A stretch of DNA of 33,687 nt from an uncultured Oscillospiraceae bacterium (GCA_934636865.1 CAKUBI010000025.1:1-33687); one strand, 5' to 3'; shown: positions 1 to 8,435, numbered from the stretch's first letter. A program made the numbers and translations. The notes: generated from the letters alone by a model not told the origin.

Positions 1-1
1 T

Positions 2-77
2 TGGTCCGAGTGGCGAGATTCGAACTCACGGCCTCATGGTCCCGAACCATGCGCGCTACCAACTGCGCTACACCCGG
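2..77 (-). tRNA. tRNA-Pro (anticodon CGG)
   Basis: Read on the minus strand, the sequence folds as a 76-nt cloverleaf with a 7-bp acceptor stem (CCGGGTG with CACTCGG, one G-U), discriminator A and an encoded CCA. The anticodon stem CATGG/CCATG closes the loop TTCGGGA, giving anticodon CGG with G37, which fits proline CCG codons. The T-arm carries GTTCGAAT. It lies downstream of the glycine reductase operon but has its own consensus promoter. Confidence 0.95.
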
Positions 78-114
78 ATATACACTTTTACACTCTGCAT
101 CGCAGAACAGTAGT

Positions 115-143
115 ATTATAAGGGTTTTCTTCCCTTCTGTCAA
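115..143 (-). promoter_or_regulatory. Promoter of tRNA-Pro
   Basis: On the minus strand a perfect sigma-70/sigma-A promoter is present: -35 TTGACA (138-143) and -10 TATAAT (115-120) separated by exactly 17 bases. The -10 box ends 37 bases before the mature 5' end of the tRNA. Confidence 0.9.
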
Positions 144-165
144 GTCTGGAAGCAAGATTTTTTTG

Positions 166-197
166 GAAAACGGCGCGCCGTTCGGCGCGCCGTTTCA
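166..197 (-). terminator. Probable terminator of the grd operon
   Basis: A 12-bp GC-rich hairpin (AAACGGCGCGCC, loop of four bases, GGCGCGCCGTTT) lies a few bases after the stop codon of the last operon gene. On the minus strand only about four T residues follow, so it is a modest intrinsic terminator. It also separates the operon from the tRNA promoter. Confidence 0.6.
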
Positions 198-203
198 TTT
201 CCG

Positions 204-497
204 TTAACCAAGCAGGACTTCCTTGGCCTTTTCCGGCTGGAAATAGCCCTTCATGTCGTACTTGTTGTAGCCGCTGTAATCGCTCAGCGCGCGGCCATCG
301 AGGAAATAGCTGCGGATGAAGCGCTTGCCGTCCACGCTGGTCCAGTTCTCGCGGTCCCAGTGCAGGTAGCCGTCCTCATCGCTCTGCTTTTCGTCGAACA
401 CCAGATCGACCTGACGGTTGCCGTTGGCAACCAGATCGATCAGCTCCGCCGTGGTCAGATCCAGCTCCGTTTTCTTTACGGTGTCTTTTACCAGCAT
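204..497 (-). CDS. Unknown 97-residue protein at the end of the glycine reductase operon
   Basis: I do not recognise this family. The protein is small, soluble-looking and acidic, with no signal peptide, membrane segment or cysteine. The N-terminal half reads like a helix-rich segment (LDLTTAELIDLVANG), followed by an aromatic-rich, charged stretch with DGYLHWDREN and a Tyr-rich tail. The start is supported by GAGGAGG eight bases before the ATG. It begins 13 bases after the grdD stop and precedes the likely operon terminator, so it should be co-transcribed with the grd genes. A role linked to glycine reductase is inference from position only. Confidence 0.75.
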   Translation of the reverse strand: MLVKDTVKKTELDLTTAELIDLVANGNRQVDLVFDEKQSDEDGYLHWDRENWTSVDGKRFIRSYFLDGRALSDYSGYNKYDMKGYFQPEKAKEVLLG

Positions 498-510
498 TGC
501 TCGTTCCTCC

Positions 511-1668
511 TCAGCCGATATAGCCCGCGCCCTTGAGCAGCTCGACGGCCTTTTCGTGGTTCGCTTCGCTCATCATGACGAGCGGGCCCGTGCAGCCCAT
601 GCCGGTCTCGGCATAGATGCCGGCCTTCCACAGCACCTTGGCGGCGTCCTCAAGGTCCATGACCTCGATGCCGGGGATGCTGGCGGTGCAGGGCTCGGCG
701 GGCGGGCACTTGACCTCTTCCTCCGCCGCGGCGGAAGCACCCTTGGCAGCGGCCTTGCGCGCTTCAAGGATGCGGCTCAGGCCGGCCTTCTCGGCAGCCT
801 CGAACTCCTGCTTGGCGACCTCGAACACCTTGCCGCGCACGAGCTGGGCCGCGTACTCAATCGCGTTGGCGATCAGCGGCGCGCCGCTGGCGCGGGAGAT
901 GATGAGAATAAGCTTATTATAGTCCTTGCCGATGCCGGGGCCGTAGCCGAAGCCCGTGGACTCGAAGCTGCCGCCGGTAGTGTAGGCGGACATCATCTTG
1001 ATCATGACGTTGCCGGTCAGGCTGTCCATGACCATGATGTCGGGCGTGCCCTGAAGCACGTCGTTGCCGCGCATCACGGCGCCGCCGTCGGCACGCGCGG
1101 AGGTGGCCCACTTGAAGTCATAGCCGCCCTCGCGCAGCTCCTTGAGCGCCATTTCGGTCTGGCGTGCGCCGTCCACGTTCAGAATGCCGACCGTGGGGTC
1201 CTTCACGCCGCAGGCCTTGGCAGTGATGATGCCGTAAATGGTGTTTTTGATCATGCCCTCGATGCGATCGCCGCTCGAGGTGCCGGTGGTGTTCGCAACG
1301 AACATCTCCTTGCCCTTCGCCGGGGTCACAACGCGGCCGACCGTGGAAACGCCGATGGGGAACGGGAAGTGCATGGTCACAGCGCCGTCAACCTCGCCGT
1401 TTTCCACCATCTGCTCCATCTTCTTGTGGCCTTCCTCATCGTCGGCCACGTGGATGGTCGTGATGCCTTCCGCCTCGAGCGAGCCGATGTAGTACACGTC
1501 CACACCGCGCTTGCTGGCCATGATGGCCGCCTGCATGGCGTTCTCCTCGCCATGCTCGCTGCCCATGCCGGTCAGCGCGATCCGGGGGCGCGGCCCATAG
1601 GAGCCGCTCTCCAGACCCTCGGCCATTTCCAGGAAGGTCCTTGCAATGGTCTTCTGCAAATCACTCAT
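511..1668 (-). CDS. grdD: Glycine reductase complex component C, subunit alpha (GrdD)
   Basis: Component C takes the carboxymethyl-selenoether of GrdA, releases acetyl as a thioester and phosphorolyses it to acetyl phosphate. GrdD is the acetyl-carrying subunit and resembles PlsX-like phosphotransacylases. The 385-residue product has the C-terminal GMGCTGP motif with the cysteine at residue 359, the position of the acetyl-accepting cysteine described for the family. The segment before it (residues about 300-345) is Ala/Glu/Lys-rich and looks like a linker. The ATG at 1668 is preferred over the longer frame because GGAGG lies seven bases upstream. It starts 13 bases after grdC and is followed by the unknown 97-residue gene. 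Confidence 0.95.
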   Translation of the reverse strand: MSDLQKTIARTFLEMAEGLESGSYGPRPRIALTGMGSEHGEENAMQAAIMASKRGVDVYYIGSLEAEGITTIHVADDEEGHKKMEQMVENGEVDGAVTMHFPFPIGVSTVGRVVTPAKGKEMFVANTTGTSSGDRIEGMIKNTIYGIITAKACGVKDPTVGILNVDGARQTEMALKELREGGYDFKWATSARADGGAVMRGNDVLQGTPDIMVMDSLTGNVMIKMMSAYTTGGSFESTGFGYGPGIGKDYNKLILIISRASGAPLIANAIEYAAQLVRGKVFEVAKQEFEAAEKAGLSRILEARKAAAKGASAAAEEEVKCPPAEPCTASIPGIEVMDLEDAAKVLWKAGIYAETGMGCTGPLVMMSEANHEKAVELLKGAGYIG

Positions 1669-1681
1669 GACGATTCCTCCA

Positions 1682-3223
1682 TTATTCCGCCTGCGCAAGC
1701 AGCGTCGCGGCGAAATCACGCATCGTCTTGGCGATCATGTCCTTGACCTCAGCCTCGCTGACGCCGGAGGACTTCTCCTCGCCGCTGTTGGCCTGGATGA
1801 CAAAGGACACACCGTCGAACAGGTTGGTCATACGGCCCAGGAACAGAGAGCCCTTGCCGATGATCATCACGCGCTTGCACTTGCCGGAGAGGATATCCTC
1901 GCGGGCAAAGCCGATATAGGGCACGCCGGAGGGGATGTGGCCCTGCGTGGGCGCCCAGCCGGTCAGGCCGTGCTCCTCGGGGAACTTGGCGAGGTCGGCG
2001 CGCTGCAGCTCGCCGCGCTTGACCGCGAGCGCCGCGATCATCTTGTAGTTGGCAAGAGGCACATCGCCAGCGCCGGCCGGCTTGGTGATGTCGGGGTTCT
2101 GCATCTCGGGGGAGTACTTGTCGATATCGGTGATCTTCATGCCGAACTTGTCGAGAGGATCGGTGACAAGGCTGGAGATAACGGCCTGCGGCGCGGAGCC
2201 CGTGCCGACGGTGTGGCGGCCGATCATCTGGAGGTTCACCTCGGGGCTCACGCCGTCGTCCTGCGTCAGCACGACCGCGAAGCCGCCGATCATATCCTCC
2301 ATGATGGGCAGGCCCTTCTTGACGTGGTCCTTGCCGTTCATGCCGAGCTTGGCGGTGCAGCCGCCGGCGGTGACGACGACGGTCTTGAACGCGCCGGAGG
2401 CGACGAGGGACGCCGCGTCGATCAGTGCGTGGGACGGGCCGGCGCAGAAGCCGCGCACGTCGGAGCCGGTCGCGTGGCTCAGGCCCGCGATCTCGGCCGC
2501 AGCCTTGGCAAAGTTGCCGCCGCCGCGCTGGTTCATATCGCCGCAGGCCTCTTCGCAGCAGTCCACGACGTACTCAACGTCCTCCTTGGCAACGCCGCTC
2601 TGCTTGAGCGCCGCGAGCAGCGCCAGCACGGAGGAAGCCTTGGAGACGATGTTCTCGTGCATGACGTGAGCGGAGAGGTTCACGTCGATATCGTGGGCGC
2701 GGTTGACGCAGCCGACGAGAACGCCGTTATTGTACAGGCCCTCGGAATGCTCCTCGGCAACGAGACGCTCGATCTCGGCCTTCTCGGTCTGGGCCTCGGG
2801 GATGCGGGCCATGATGGTCTCATCGATGAGGGGGTTGGCCGCGAGCTCCGCGCGGTGGGCCGCAGCGAACTCCGCGTCCAGCTTGACGAGGTCGAACACG
2901 TCGCAGGCCTGCATCAGCAGCAGGAACTCCTCCTGGGGCATCATCTGGCCGAACTTGCCGTAACGGTCATTGACGTCGCAGGTCTTGTCGCACCAGGGCT
3001 GGGGAACGGCGGCGAGATCCTCGGGGGTCTTGTTGCCGATGTAGACCTGGTTGGGCCAATAGGAGAGAACCTGATCGAACGAGCGGATGTGGCTGGGCAG
3101 CTCCTTGAGGTATTCGCTCTCGGGGTTGACGATGCGCTCGGTCGTCTGGGTGGTACCGTTGTGAAGCACCATATCGGGTGCGTGCGCCAGAATGTAACCG
3201 GCGCCCTTGATGACTGCTTTCAT
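1682..3223 (-). CDS. grdC: Glycine reductase complex component C, subunit beta (GrdC)
   Basis: The partner of GrdD in acetyl phosphate formation. The 513-residue product is the usual family length and is related to FabH/thiolase-like condensing enzymes. The N-terminus (MKAVIKGAGYILAHAPDMVL) is typical of GrdC, and segments such as GFCAGPSHALID and GGCTAKLGMNGKDH carry conserved cysteines and glycine turns of this fold. No membrane or signal sequence is seen; the enzyme is cytoplasmic. It follows grdA after an unusually long 227-base gap with several hairpins, and precedes grdD by 13 bases, so grdC and grdD look translationally linked while grdA is set apart. Confidence 0.96.
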   Translation of the reverse strand: MKAVIKGAGYILAHAPDMVLHNGTTQTTERIVNPESEYLKELPSHIRSFDQVLSYWPNQVYIGNKTPEDLAAVPQPWCDKTCDVNDRYGKFGQMMPQEEFLLLMQACDVFDLVKLDAEFAAAHRAELAANPLIDETIMARIPEAQTEKAEIERLVAEEHSEGLYNNGVLVGCVNRAHDIDVNLSAHVMHENIVSKASSVLALLAALKQSGVAKEDVEYVVDCCEEACGDMNQRGGGNFAKAAAEIAGLSHATGSDVRGFCAGPSHALIDAASLVASGAFKTVVVTAGGCTAKLGMNGKDHVKKGLPIMEDMIGGFAVVLTQDDGVSPEVNLQMIGRHTVGTGSAPQAVISSLVTDPLDKFGMKITDIDKYSPEMQNPDITKPAGAGDVPLANYKMIAALAVKRGELQRADLAKFPEEHGLTGWAPTQGHIPSGVPYIGFAREDILSGKCKRVMIIGKGSLFLGRMTNLFDGVSFVIQANSGEEKSSGVSEAEVKDMIAKTMRDFAATLLAQAE

Positions 3224-3263
3224 AGTGTAGTCCTTCCCTTCTAACTAATTTGTTTCGGTTTTC

Positions 3264-3418
3264 AGGACCGGCCCTTTCGGGCCGTCCCGCTTCTTCTGTT
3301 GATCGCCTTGAATCGCTGCAGCGAACGCTTCGCTGCACCATCATGCCGCGGCCTCCGGCTGCTGCAGCCATTGAAAGCGGCCAAACTGCGGAAGGCGGCG
3401 GCAGAAGCCGCCGCCTTC
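3264..3418 (-). repeat. Three successive hairpins between grdA and grdC
   Basis: The 227-base gap holds a 12-bp perfect hairpin (3391-3402 with 3407-3418, GAAGGCGGCGGC type), a 9-bp perfect hairpin (TGCAGCGAA with TTCGCTGCA, 3317-3337) and a GC-rich hairpin around 3264-3286 with one bulge. None is followed by a T-run on the minus strand, so they do not look like full terminators. They could protect or process the mRNA so that grdA is expressed above grdC and grdD; that is inference. Confidence 0.7.
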
Positions 3419-3450
3419 ATAGACACCTGTCTGATTGTGCAGTCTGTTTG

Positions 3451-3927
3451 TTAGCCGAGATACTTGCAGTACTGATCGCGGATGGCGCTCATTTCGTTGA
3501 TGATGTCATCAACGTCCAGAACCATTTCCATCATGCTGATCTGCTCGTCATAGACGGCAGGATCGAATTCAGCCTTGACCTCAGGCTCGCACACATGATA
3601 AACCGTGAGTCCCAACGAGACTCCTGTCAACGGACCGGCATAGGTCGGGTCACCGGCGGTGACCGTCTCAGCAGCGAGGCCGGAAGCTTCGCCCTCAGCA
3701 GCACCCAGAAGAACGACAACGTTCTCGGGGCCATACTGCTCAGCGAATTCCTTCACACGCTTCTGGTTTTCCAGATCCATTGCACCTGCGGCCGTTCAGA
3801 CGAAGCATTCCGTCGAGGAAAATACGACTTCCGCACCGGCGGACTTTGCGCACTCTTCGATCGCCATACCGGGGATACCGTCGCGGTCACCGATAATGAC
3901 AACTTTCTTACCAGCTAAGATGCTCAT
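3451..3927 (-). CDS. grdA: Glycine reductase selenoprotein A (GrdA), UGA-encoded Sec
   Basis: GrdA is the small selenoprotein common to glycine, sarcosine and betaine reductases. It accepts the carboxymethyl group from component B on its selenol and hands it to component C, ending oxidised and reduced again by thioredoxin. The frame from ATG 3927 runs through an in-frame TGA at 3798-3796 and continues to a stop at 3451, giving 158 residues with Sec at 44, as in known GrdA. Around the UGA the protein reads [15 protein letters not shown], a CxxU redox motif. The N-terminus ([20 protein letters not shown]) is characteristic. GGAGG precedes the ATG. It sits between trxA and grdC. A standard gene caller would start it wrongly at the ATG at 3780. 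Confidence 0.97.
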
Positions 3928-4002
3928 TACTCTTTCCTCCTTTTCCTTAGAATTTTATAGCAGCCTTCCTTGCAGAAGGCGGACTATCGCAGATGGGATA
4001 CC

Positions 4003-4320
4003 TTAGATATACTTCTTGATCATGGCTTCCACGTTCTCGGGCGTAGCATCGTCCTTGACGCAGGAGTCGATCATGGCGCCATTCTCATAGATCGCGATGA
4101 CGGGCAGGCCGAGGATCTTCTGGGAGATGGCAAGGCGGCGGGCCTTGGTGGTGTTCAGGGCGCAGAACTTGATCTTGTCGCCGTAAACGTCGGCAAAGCC
4201 GTGGACGTGGGGCATCAGGGCAGCGCAGGGAACGCAGCCGTCGCCGTAGAAGTCAACGAGGATCTTGCCGGGAGCCTGAAGCACTTCGGCTTCAAAGGTA
4301 GTCTTATCGAGTTCGAGCAT
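4003..4320 (-). CDS. trxA: Thioredoxin of the glycine reductase operon
   Basis: A 105-residue thioredoxin that passes electrons from thioredoxin reductase to oxidised GrdA. The fold is recognisable from LVDFYGDGCVPC at residues 21-32 and the later LGLPVIAIYENG with the cis-proline. The active site is C29-V-P-C32 and lacks the usual Trp-Cys-Gly-Pro-Cys; GCVPC is known for thioredoxins encoded in grd operons, which suggests adaptation to the selenoprotein partner. It starts 17 bases after the trxB stop, with GGAG upstream, and lies upstream of grdA. A 6-bp hairpin (GCCTTC/GAAGGC) lies in the gap to grdA. Confidence 0.94.
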   Translation of the reverse strand: MLELDKTTFEAEVLQAPGKILVDFYGDGCVPCAALMPHVHGFADVYGDKIKFCALNTTKARRLAISQKILGLPVIAIYENGAMIDSCVKDDATPENVEAMIKKYI

Positions 4321-4337
4321 GATAATTTCTCCTTTTC

Positions 4338-5279
4338 TTACTCAAGATTGGCAATGTATTTTTCAGCCTGCATGGCGGCGATGGCGCCGTCTGCAGCGGC
4401 AGTGACGACCTGGCGCAGGCTCTTGACGCGGATATCGCCCGCGGCATAAACGCCCTCGACATTGGTGTGCATGTTGTCATCGGTCTTGATGTAGCCCTTG
4501 TCCATGTCGATCACGCCCTCGAAGAGGTCGCTCTTGGGCAGAAGGCCGATGAAGCCGAACAGACCGAACAGACCGTCATCCTCGTCCGCCTCGATGGTCG
4601 TCAGCTCACCGGTCTTGGTGTTCTTCACGATCATCTTGGAGAGGATATCGTCCTCGCCGTCGACCTCGTCCACAACGGTGTTCCACATGAAGTGGAGCTT
4701 CTCGTTCTTGAAGGCCTTCTCCTGGATGGACTTGGCGGCGCGCAGCTCGTCGCGGCGGTGGATGATGGTCACCTTGCGGGCGAACTTCGTCAGATACATG
4801 GCCTCTTCCACGGCAGCATCGCCGCCGCCGACCACGTACACTTCAAGATCCTGGAAGAAGGAGGCGTCGCAGGTCGCGCAGAAGGAAATGCCCTTGCCGA
4901 CGAACTTGCCCTCGTTCTTGCAGCCGATGGGGCGCGGGAACGCGCCGGTGGCGATGATGACGCACTTGGCCTCATACTCGCCCTTTACGCCGACGAGCTT
5001 CTTCACGGGGCCGGTGAGCTGGACCTCTTTGATCATGTCGCTCACGCGCTCAACGCCGAAATGCTCGCACTGCTTCGTCATACGCGCGATCAGGCTCGGG
5101 CCGCTGTCGCCCTCGACCTGACCGGGATAATTTTCAATTTCATTGGTGATGGCGATCTGACCGCCATCCTGACCCTTTTCGATCACAAGGGTAGAGAGTC
5201 TGGCGCGCCCGGAATAAAGACCGGCGGTGAGGCCTGCGGGGCCCGCGCCCAGAACGATCACGTCGTAAATCTTGCTCAT
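4338..5279 (-). CDS. trxB: Thioredoxin reductase of the glycine reductase operon
   Basis: A 313-residue FAD-dependent thioredoxin reductase of the low-molecular-weight type, the electron entry point for glycine reduction. Visible are the FAD-binding GAGPAG motif near residue 11, the redox CATC at 134-137, the second dinucleotide-binding motif GGGDAAVEEA, the HRRDELRA segment that usually contacts the NADPH 2'-phosphate, and the C-terminal GVYAAGDIR. The NADPH-type motif suggests NADPH as donor rather than ferredoxin or NADH; that is family knowledge applied here. It follows grdB after a gap holding a 30-base perfect palindrome. Confidence 0.95.
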   Translation of the reverse strand: MSKIYDVIVLGAGPAGLTAGLYSGRARLSTLVIEKGQDGGQIAITNEIENYPGQVEGDSGPSLIARMTKQCEHFGVERVSDMIKEVQLTGPVKKLVGVKGEYEAKCVIIATGAFPRPIGCKNEGKFVGKGISFCATCDASFFQDLEVYVVGGGDAAVEEAMYLTKFARKVTIIHRRDELRAAKSIQEKAFKNEKLHFMWNTVVDEVDGEDDILSKMIVKNTKTGELTTIEADEDDGLFGLFGFIGLLPKSDLFEGVIDMDKGYIKTDDNMHTNVEGVYAAGDIRVKSLRQVVTAAADGAIAAMQAEKYIANLE

Positions 5280-5312
5280 TGTTCCATGTCCCCCTTAGAG
5301 GTTTCGATATCA

Positions 5313-5342
5313 TCCCGTGCGGCGCGGCCGCGCCGCACGGGA
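5313..5342 (-). repeat. Perfect 30-base palindrome between grdB and trxB
   Basis: Positions 5313-5327 are the exact reverse complement of 5328-5342, almost entirely G and C. In mRNA it would form a very stable stem with a minimal loop. No T-run follows on the minus strand, so full termination is unlikely; an mRNA stability or processing role is inferred. Confidence 0.8.
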
Positions 5343-5360
5343 TTGCTGGAAATGCGGGGA

Positions 5361-6665
5361 TTAGTCCTCAAAAACAGTCTGGTCCTCGACCTCGGTGGTC
5401 AGGGCCTTGAGGGCCTTCTCAACCAGCTTGCGGCGGAGCGCCTTCTCCTCGTCGTGCGGGAGGGCGGGGTTGCCGAGCGGGTGAGGAATGGCGATGGTGG
5501 GAACGATTCTGTTCGCACCGACCGTCAGGGAAATCGGGGTGACCGTGCACATATGCACCACAGGGATGCCAGCGCGCTCGATCTCTTTAACCATCGTTGC
5601 ACCGCAACGCGTGCAGGTACCTCATGTGCTGGTCATGATGACGGCATGAACACCGGCCTTGAGCAGCTTCTGTGCGTACTCGGCAGCAAACTTCTTGGCG
5701 TTGGCAACGGAGGTGCCGTTACCGACGGTGGTGTAGAACGTCTCGTGCAGCTTGCCGATCTTGCCCTCGCGCTCCAGATCGCGCATCACATCCACGGGGA
5801 GGACGCGGTTGGGGTCAGCGTTGGCGTAGACCGGATCGTAGCCGCCGTGCGCGGTCTCGTAGGTCGCTTCCGTCAGCTCGTTCACGCCGGCAAGGCTGTA
5901 CTCGCCGTAGTGGGAGGCGGAAGAGGACTCGATGTGGTCGGGGTTGCCCTTGGGGACGATACCGCCGGAGGTGCACAGGGCGATGGTCGCCTTGCTCAGG
6001 TCCTTGATGGCGGGGTTGGGAGCCACGCGGTCGAAAGACGGCATGGGATATTCGGTGGTGAAGGGCTTGTCAGCCAGCTTGCTGAGCAGCATCTTGACAG
6101 CGCGCTTGGAGCCGCGCTCCTTGTCGAAGAAGTTGACGCGAACGCCCTGGTTCATGTAGCCATCCTCAACGGAGGCGCCCAGCTTCTCACCCTTCATGAC
6201 CTTCATCGCGAGCTTCGCCATGGCGGGCGCGGCCTTGCGCATACCGGCGGCGGAGTTGGCGGTGGAAACGATCAGAATGCTGTTTTTAAGATCGGCGCCG
6301 GGGTTCTCCTCATACATACCGGTGAGGACCTTGACGCCCAGCTCGTCCTGAACAGCCTTGCAGATGGTGGCGCAGGCGTAGCCGTAACGGCCGGCGTTGA
6401 ACGCGGGACCGGCAAGGAACAGGTCGGGATTCTCGGCCTTGACCCACTCGAGGATCTGCGCCTTGGCTTCCTTCTCGTGCTCGGCAAAGTAGGAGTCGCC
6501 GCACACGACCGTCTTGGTGATCTCCGCTTCGCCCTTCCAGGCCTGCTGGAACGCGAGACCGGGACCGACGATGCCGTCGCGCAGCTCGGGAGCGACATGA
6601 GCCATCTCTTCGCCGCCGATGTTGGCAAAGAACTGGTTGATATAATGAACAACTTTAAAACTCAT
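5361..6665 (-). CDS. grdB: Glycine reductase component B selenoprotein subunit (GrdB), UGA-encoded Sec
   Basis: GrdB is the substrate-specific selenoprotein subunit; its selenol attacks the glycine bound as a Schiff base on the pyruvoyl group of processed GrdE. The frame from ATG 6665 reads through an in-frame TGA at 5624-5622 and ends at 5361, giving 434 residues with Sec at 348. The local motif is MTST-U-GTCTRC, the UxxCxxC arrangement of this family. Without readthrough the first part would be 347 residues and the downstream part would start at ATG 5594. The ATG at 6665 is preceded by AAGGAGG and lies 23 bases after grdE. Sequence and pairing with grdE support glycine rather than betaine or sarcosine specificity. 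Confidence 0.97.
5595..5624 (-). promoter_or_regulatory. Candidate bacterial SECIS element of grdB
   Basis: Starting at the UGA, the mRNA has a hairpin CGTTGC-GGT-GCAACG (5609-5595). The GGU apical loop starts 18 bases after the UGA, the same distance as in the E. coli fdhF SECIS. An alternative 5-bp stem TGCAC/GTGCA is also possible. No equally clear element was found for grdA, where CTGG-AAAA-CCAG about 19 bases after the UGA is the best candidate. Confidence 0.5.
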
Positions 6666-6688
6666 CTGTTATTTCCTCCTTTCCTTGC

Positions 6689-7987
6689 TTATCGAGCGCT
6701 GAGGCAGTTGAAGCCCATCTCGTTGGTAGCGCCGGTGATGACCTGCAGCTCCGCCTCGATGGAACCGTCCTCGCGCAGAGAACCGGCATGACCGCCGGCG
6801 ATCTTGTCGACATAGTCGAGCGTGCCGATGACCTTGTCCATCGCCGGGAGGATGATGACCTCGTTGGCGTTGCCGCCGGTGACGACAGCATCGGCCAGAG
6901 GATCGGCATCCGCCAGGGACTGAGACTTACCGTCCTGACCGGCGTACTCGTCGGTGATGATGGTGGTCTTAACGCCGACCTGCTCGATCTTCTTCGTGTT
7001 CATGATGAGGTCGGTATCGGGGTTGCCGAAGCCTTCCTGGGAAACGATCGCACCGTCGAGGTCCAGCAGGCGGCAGAGCTTGGCGGTCCAGTCGGAGGAG
7101 CGCTGCTTGTCGGCGAGATAGACGTTCTCGTTGGTGATGATGTTGCAGACGTAGTTCAGGGTCTTGCCGTGCTGCTCGAACAGGTCCGCGACCACGGGGT
7201 TGTTCTGGTGATGATAGGTCGTGTTCTTGTCGCAGGCGGAAACGCAGTTGCCGCTGATGATCGCACCGTCCATCGTCTCGGTGGGGTTGAGGATGGTGGT
7301 CAGGGAGCGCTTGGCGTCAACACCGTAAACATAGGTGTCATGCAGCAGGCCCTGGGACTGCAGCATGTGGACATAGGCCACGCGCGGCAGGTTGGGGAAC
7401 TTCTCGATGCCTTCCTTGATGCCGTAGGTCTCGAATTCCTTGGTCTCGTCGGGCGTCACATTGCGGCCCAGCTCGCCGATGAAGGTCGCGGCGCGGAGAC
7501 CCGCGATGCGAACGGCGTGCTCATACTCGTGCTTGTGCTCCTGGTAGTTATCAACAGGCTCTGCCACAACGACGAAGTTGTTCAGCTTGGAAAACGGGGT
7601 ATAATCGGCGCCGGGGCCGGACATATCGATGATGCCCTCCTGGAAACCGACGATCTTACCGGCCGTGACAACTGCCATGCCGCGCAGAACGTGGGTCTTG
7701 CCGCTGCCGACCGTATCGACCTTGGAGATGACGCCGGGGAATTCACCGCCGGGGCCCTCGACCTTGACGCGGGGCTCGATCACGTCCTTGACAGGGGTGA
7801 TGCGAACGCTCTCGCCGGGCTTGGCAACGTCGAAGCTGAAGTCCTTGACCCATGCCTTGACGTCATCGTCTTCGTACATGAAGGCCTTGACGGCTTCGGG
7901 GTCAACGTACAGAGTACCGTTTTCTACCTTGCACTCCTTTGAAAACTGGATATCGCTGATTTTGATAAAACCGAGTTCCAATTTCAA
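6689..7987 (-). CDS. grdE: Glycine reductase component B proprotein (GrdE)
   Basis: GrdE is made as a proprotein and cleaved to give a pyruvoyl cofactor that binds the amino group of glycine. The 432-residue product carries SGNCVSACDKN with the Asn247-Cys248 bond, matching the known Asn-Cys cleavage site, so about 247- and 185-residue chains are expected. The start is taken as TTG 7987 because GGAGGTG lies seven bases upstream and the product then begins MKLELGFIKISDIQF, like other GrdE proteins; no ATG gives a sensible N-terminus. It lies 19 bases after grdX and 23 bases before grdB, whose selenoprotein product forms component B with it. Confidence 0.95.
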   Translation of the reverse strand: MKLELGFIKISDIQFSKECKVENGTLYVDPEAVKAFMYEDDDVKAWVKDFSFDVAKPGESVRITPVKDVIEPRVKVEGPGGEFPGVISKVDTVGSGKTHVLRGMAVVTAGKIVGFQEGIIDMSGPGADYTPFSKLNNFVVVAEPVDNYQEHKHEYEHAVRIAGLRAATFIGELGRNVTPDETKEFETYGIKEGIEKFPNLPRVAYVHMLQSQGLLHDTYVYGVDAKRSLTTILNPTETMDGAIISGNCVSACDKNTTYHHQNNPVVADLFEQHGKTLNYVCNIITNENVYLADKQRSSDWTAKLCRLLDLDGAIVSQEGFGNPDTDLIMNTKKIEQVGVKTTIITDEYAGQDGKSQSLADADPLADAVVTGGNANEVIILPAMDKVIGTLDYVDKIAGGHAGSLREDGSIEAELQVITGATNEMGFNCLSAR

Positions 7988-8006
7988 AGTAAAGCACCTC
8001 CTTCTC

Positions 8007-8435
8007 TCAATGATTTTTATTACTAAGACCTGCCGCGGCGTCATAGCCGATCGCGCCGCACAGCAAGGTATAGTCGATTAACTGGAAATCGCGCAGCGCC
8101 TGCTCATTGTCCGACCAGTCGATCTTACAGAACTTGTCGTACACGGCGATGGCATTGCCGATCATGATCTCATGCTCGCTCTCCATGCCGTGCGGCACGA
8201 GAGAGACGATGAGGGATTTATATGGCGTTTCGTTGGGCTTGACGCTCCCGGCAAGCGGATGCGTGTAGAGGATGTGGCCCTTGTGGATCAGGTCGCGCGC
8301 CTTGACGAGGATCGCGCGGTGGTTGAGCTCAGGGTGATACTCGATGGTGTAATCCCCGCGCCCGTCCAGACAGTCCATCACGAGCGGATTGTTCGTCAGG
8401 ATCAGAAAGTCGTGCGGATTTCCGATCATTCCCAT
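8007..8435 (-). CDS. grdX: GrdX family protein
   Basis: A 142-residue protein at the head of the operon, recognised as GrdX by the N-terminal DFLILTNNPLV segment and by position. GrdX is consistently found first in glycine reductase operons; its biochemical role is not established. The sequence is soluble, with two cysteines (one in CLDGRG, one in LLCGAIGYDAA) and no clear catalytic motif. The ATG at 8435 is preceded by AAGGAAGGG at a usable distance; the next in-frame ATG is two codons later. It is the first gene after the glycine riboswitch terminator, so its translation reports riboswitch readthrough. Confidence 0.9.
   Translation of the reverse strand: MGMIGNPHDFLILTNNPLVMDCLDGRGDYTIEYHPELNHRAILVKARDLIHKGHILYTHPLAGSVKPNETPYKSLIVSLVPHGMESEHEIMIGNAIAVYDKFCKIDWSDNEQALRDFQLIDYTLLCGAIGYDAAAGLSNKNH

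Noticed and set aside
3796..3798. In-frame TGA in grdA read as a truncation
   Set aside because: It is the conserved Sec44 codon; flanking residues CFV and TAAGAM match GrdA, and selA, selB and selC are nearby.
5622..5624. In-frame TGA in grdB read as a nonsense mutation with two gene fragments
   Set aside because: It is the conserved Sec codon in UxxCxxC, and the frame continues through the known C-terminal part.
418..6791. Very long open frames on the plus strand opposite grdD, grdC, trxB and grdB (up to 774 codons)
   Set aside because: They are antisense to genes with clear family identity, have low-complexity His/Leu/Gly/Val-rich translations and no ribosome binding sites; they arise from high third-position GC.
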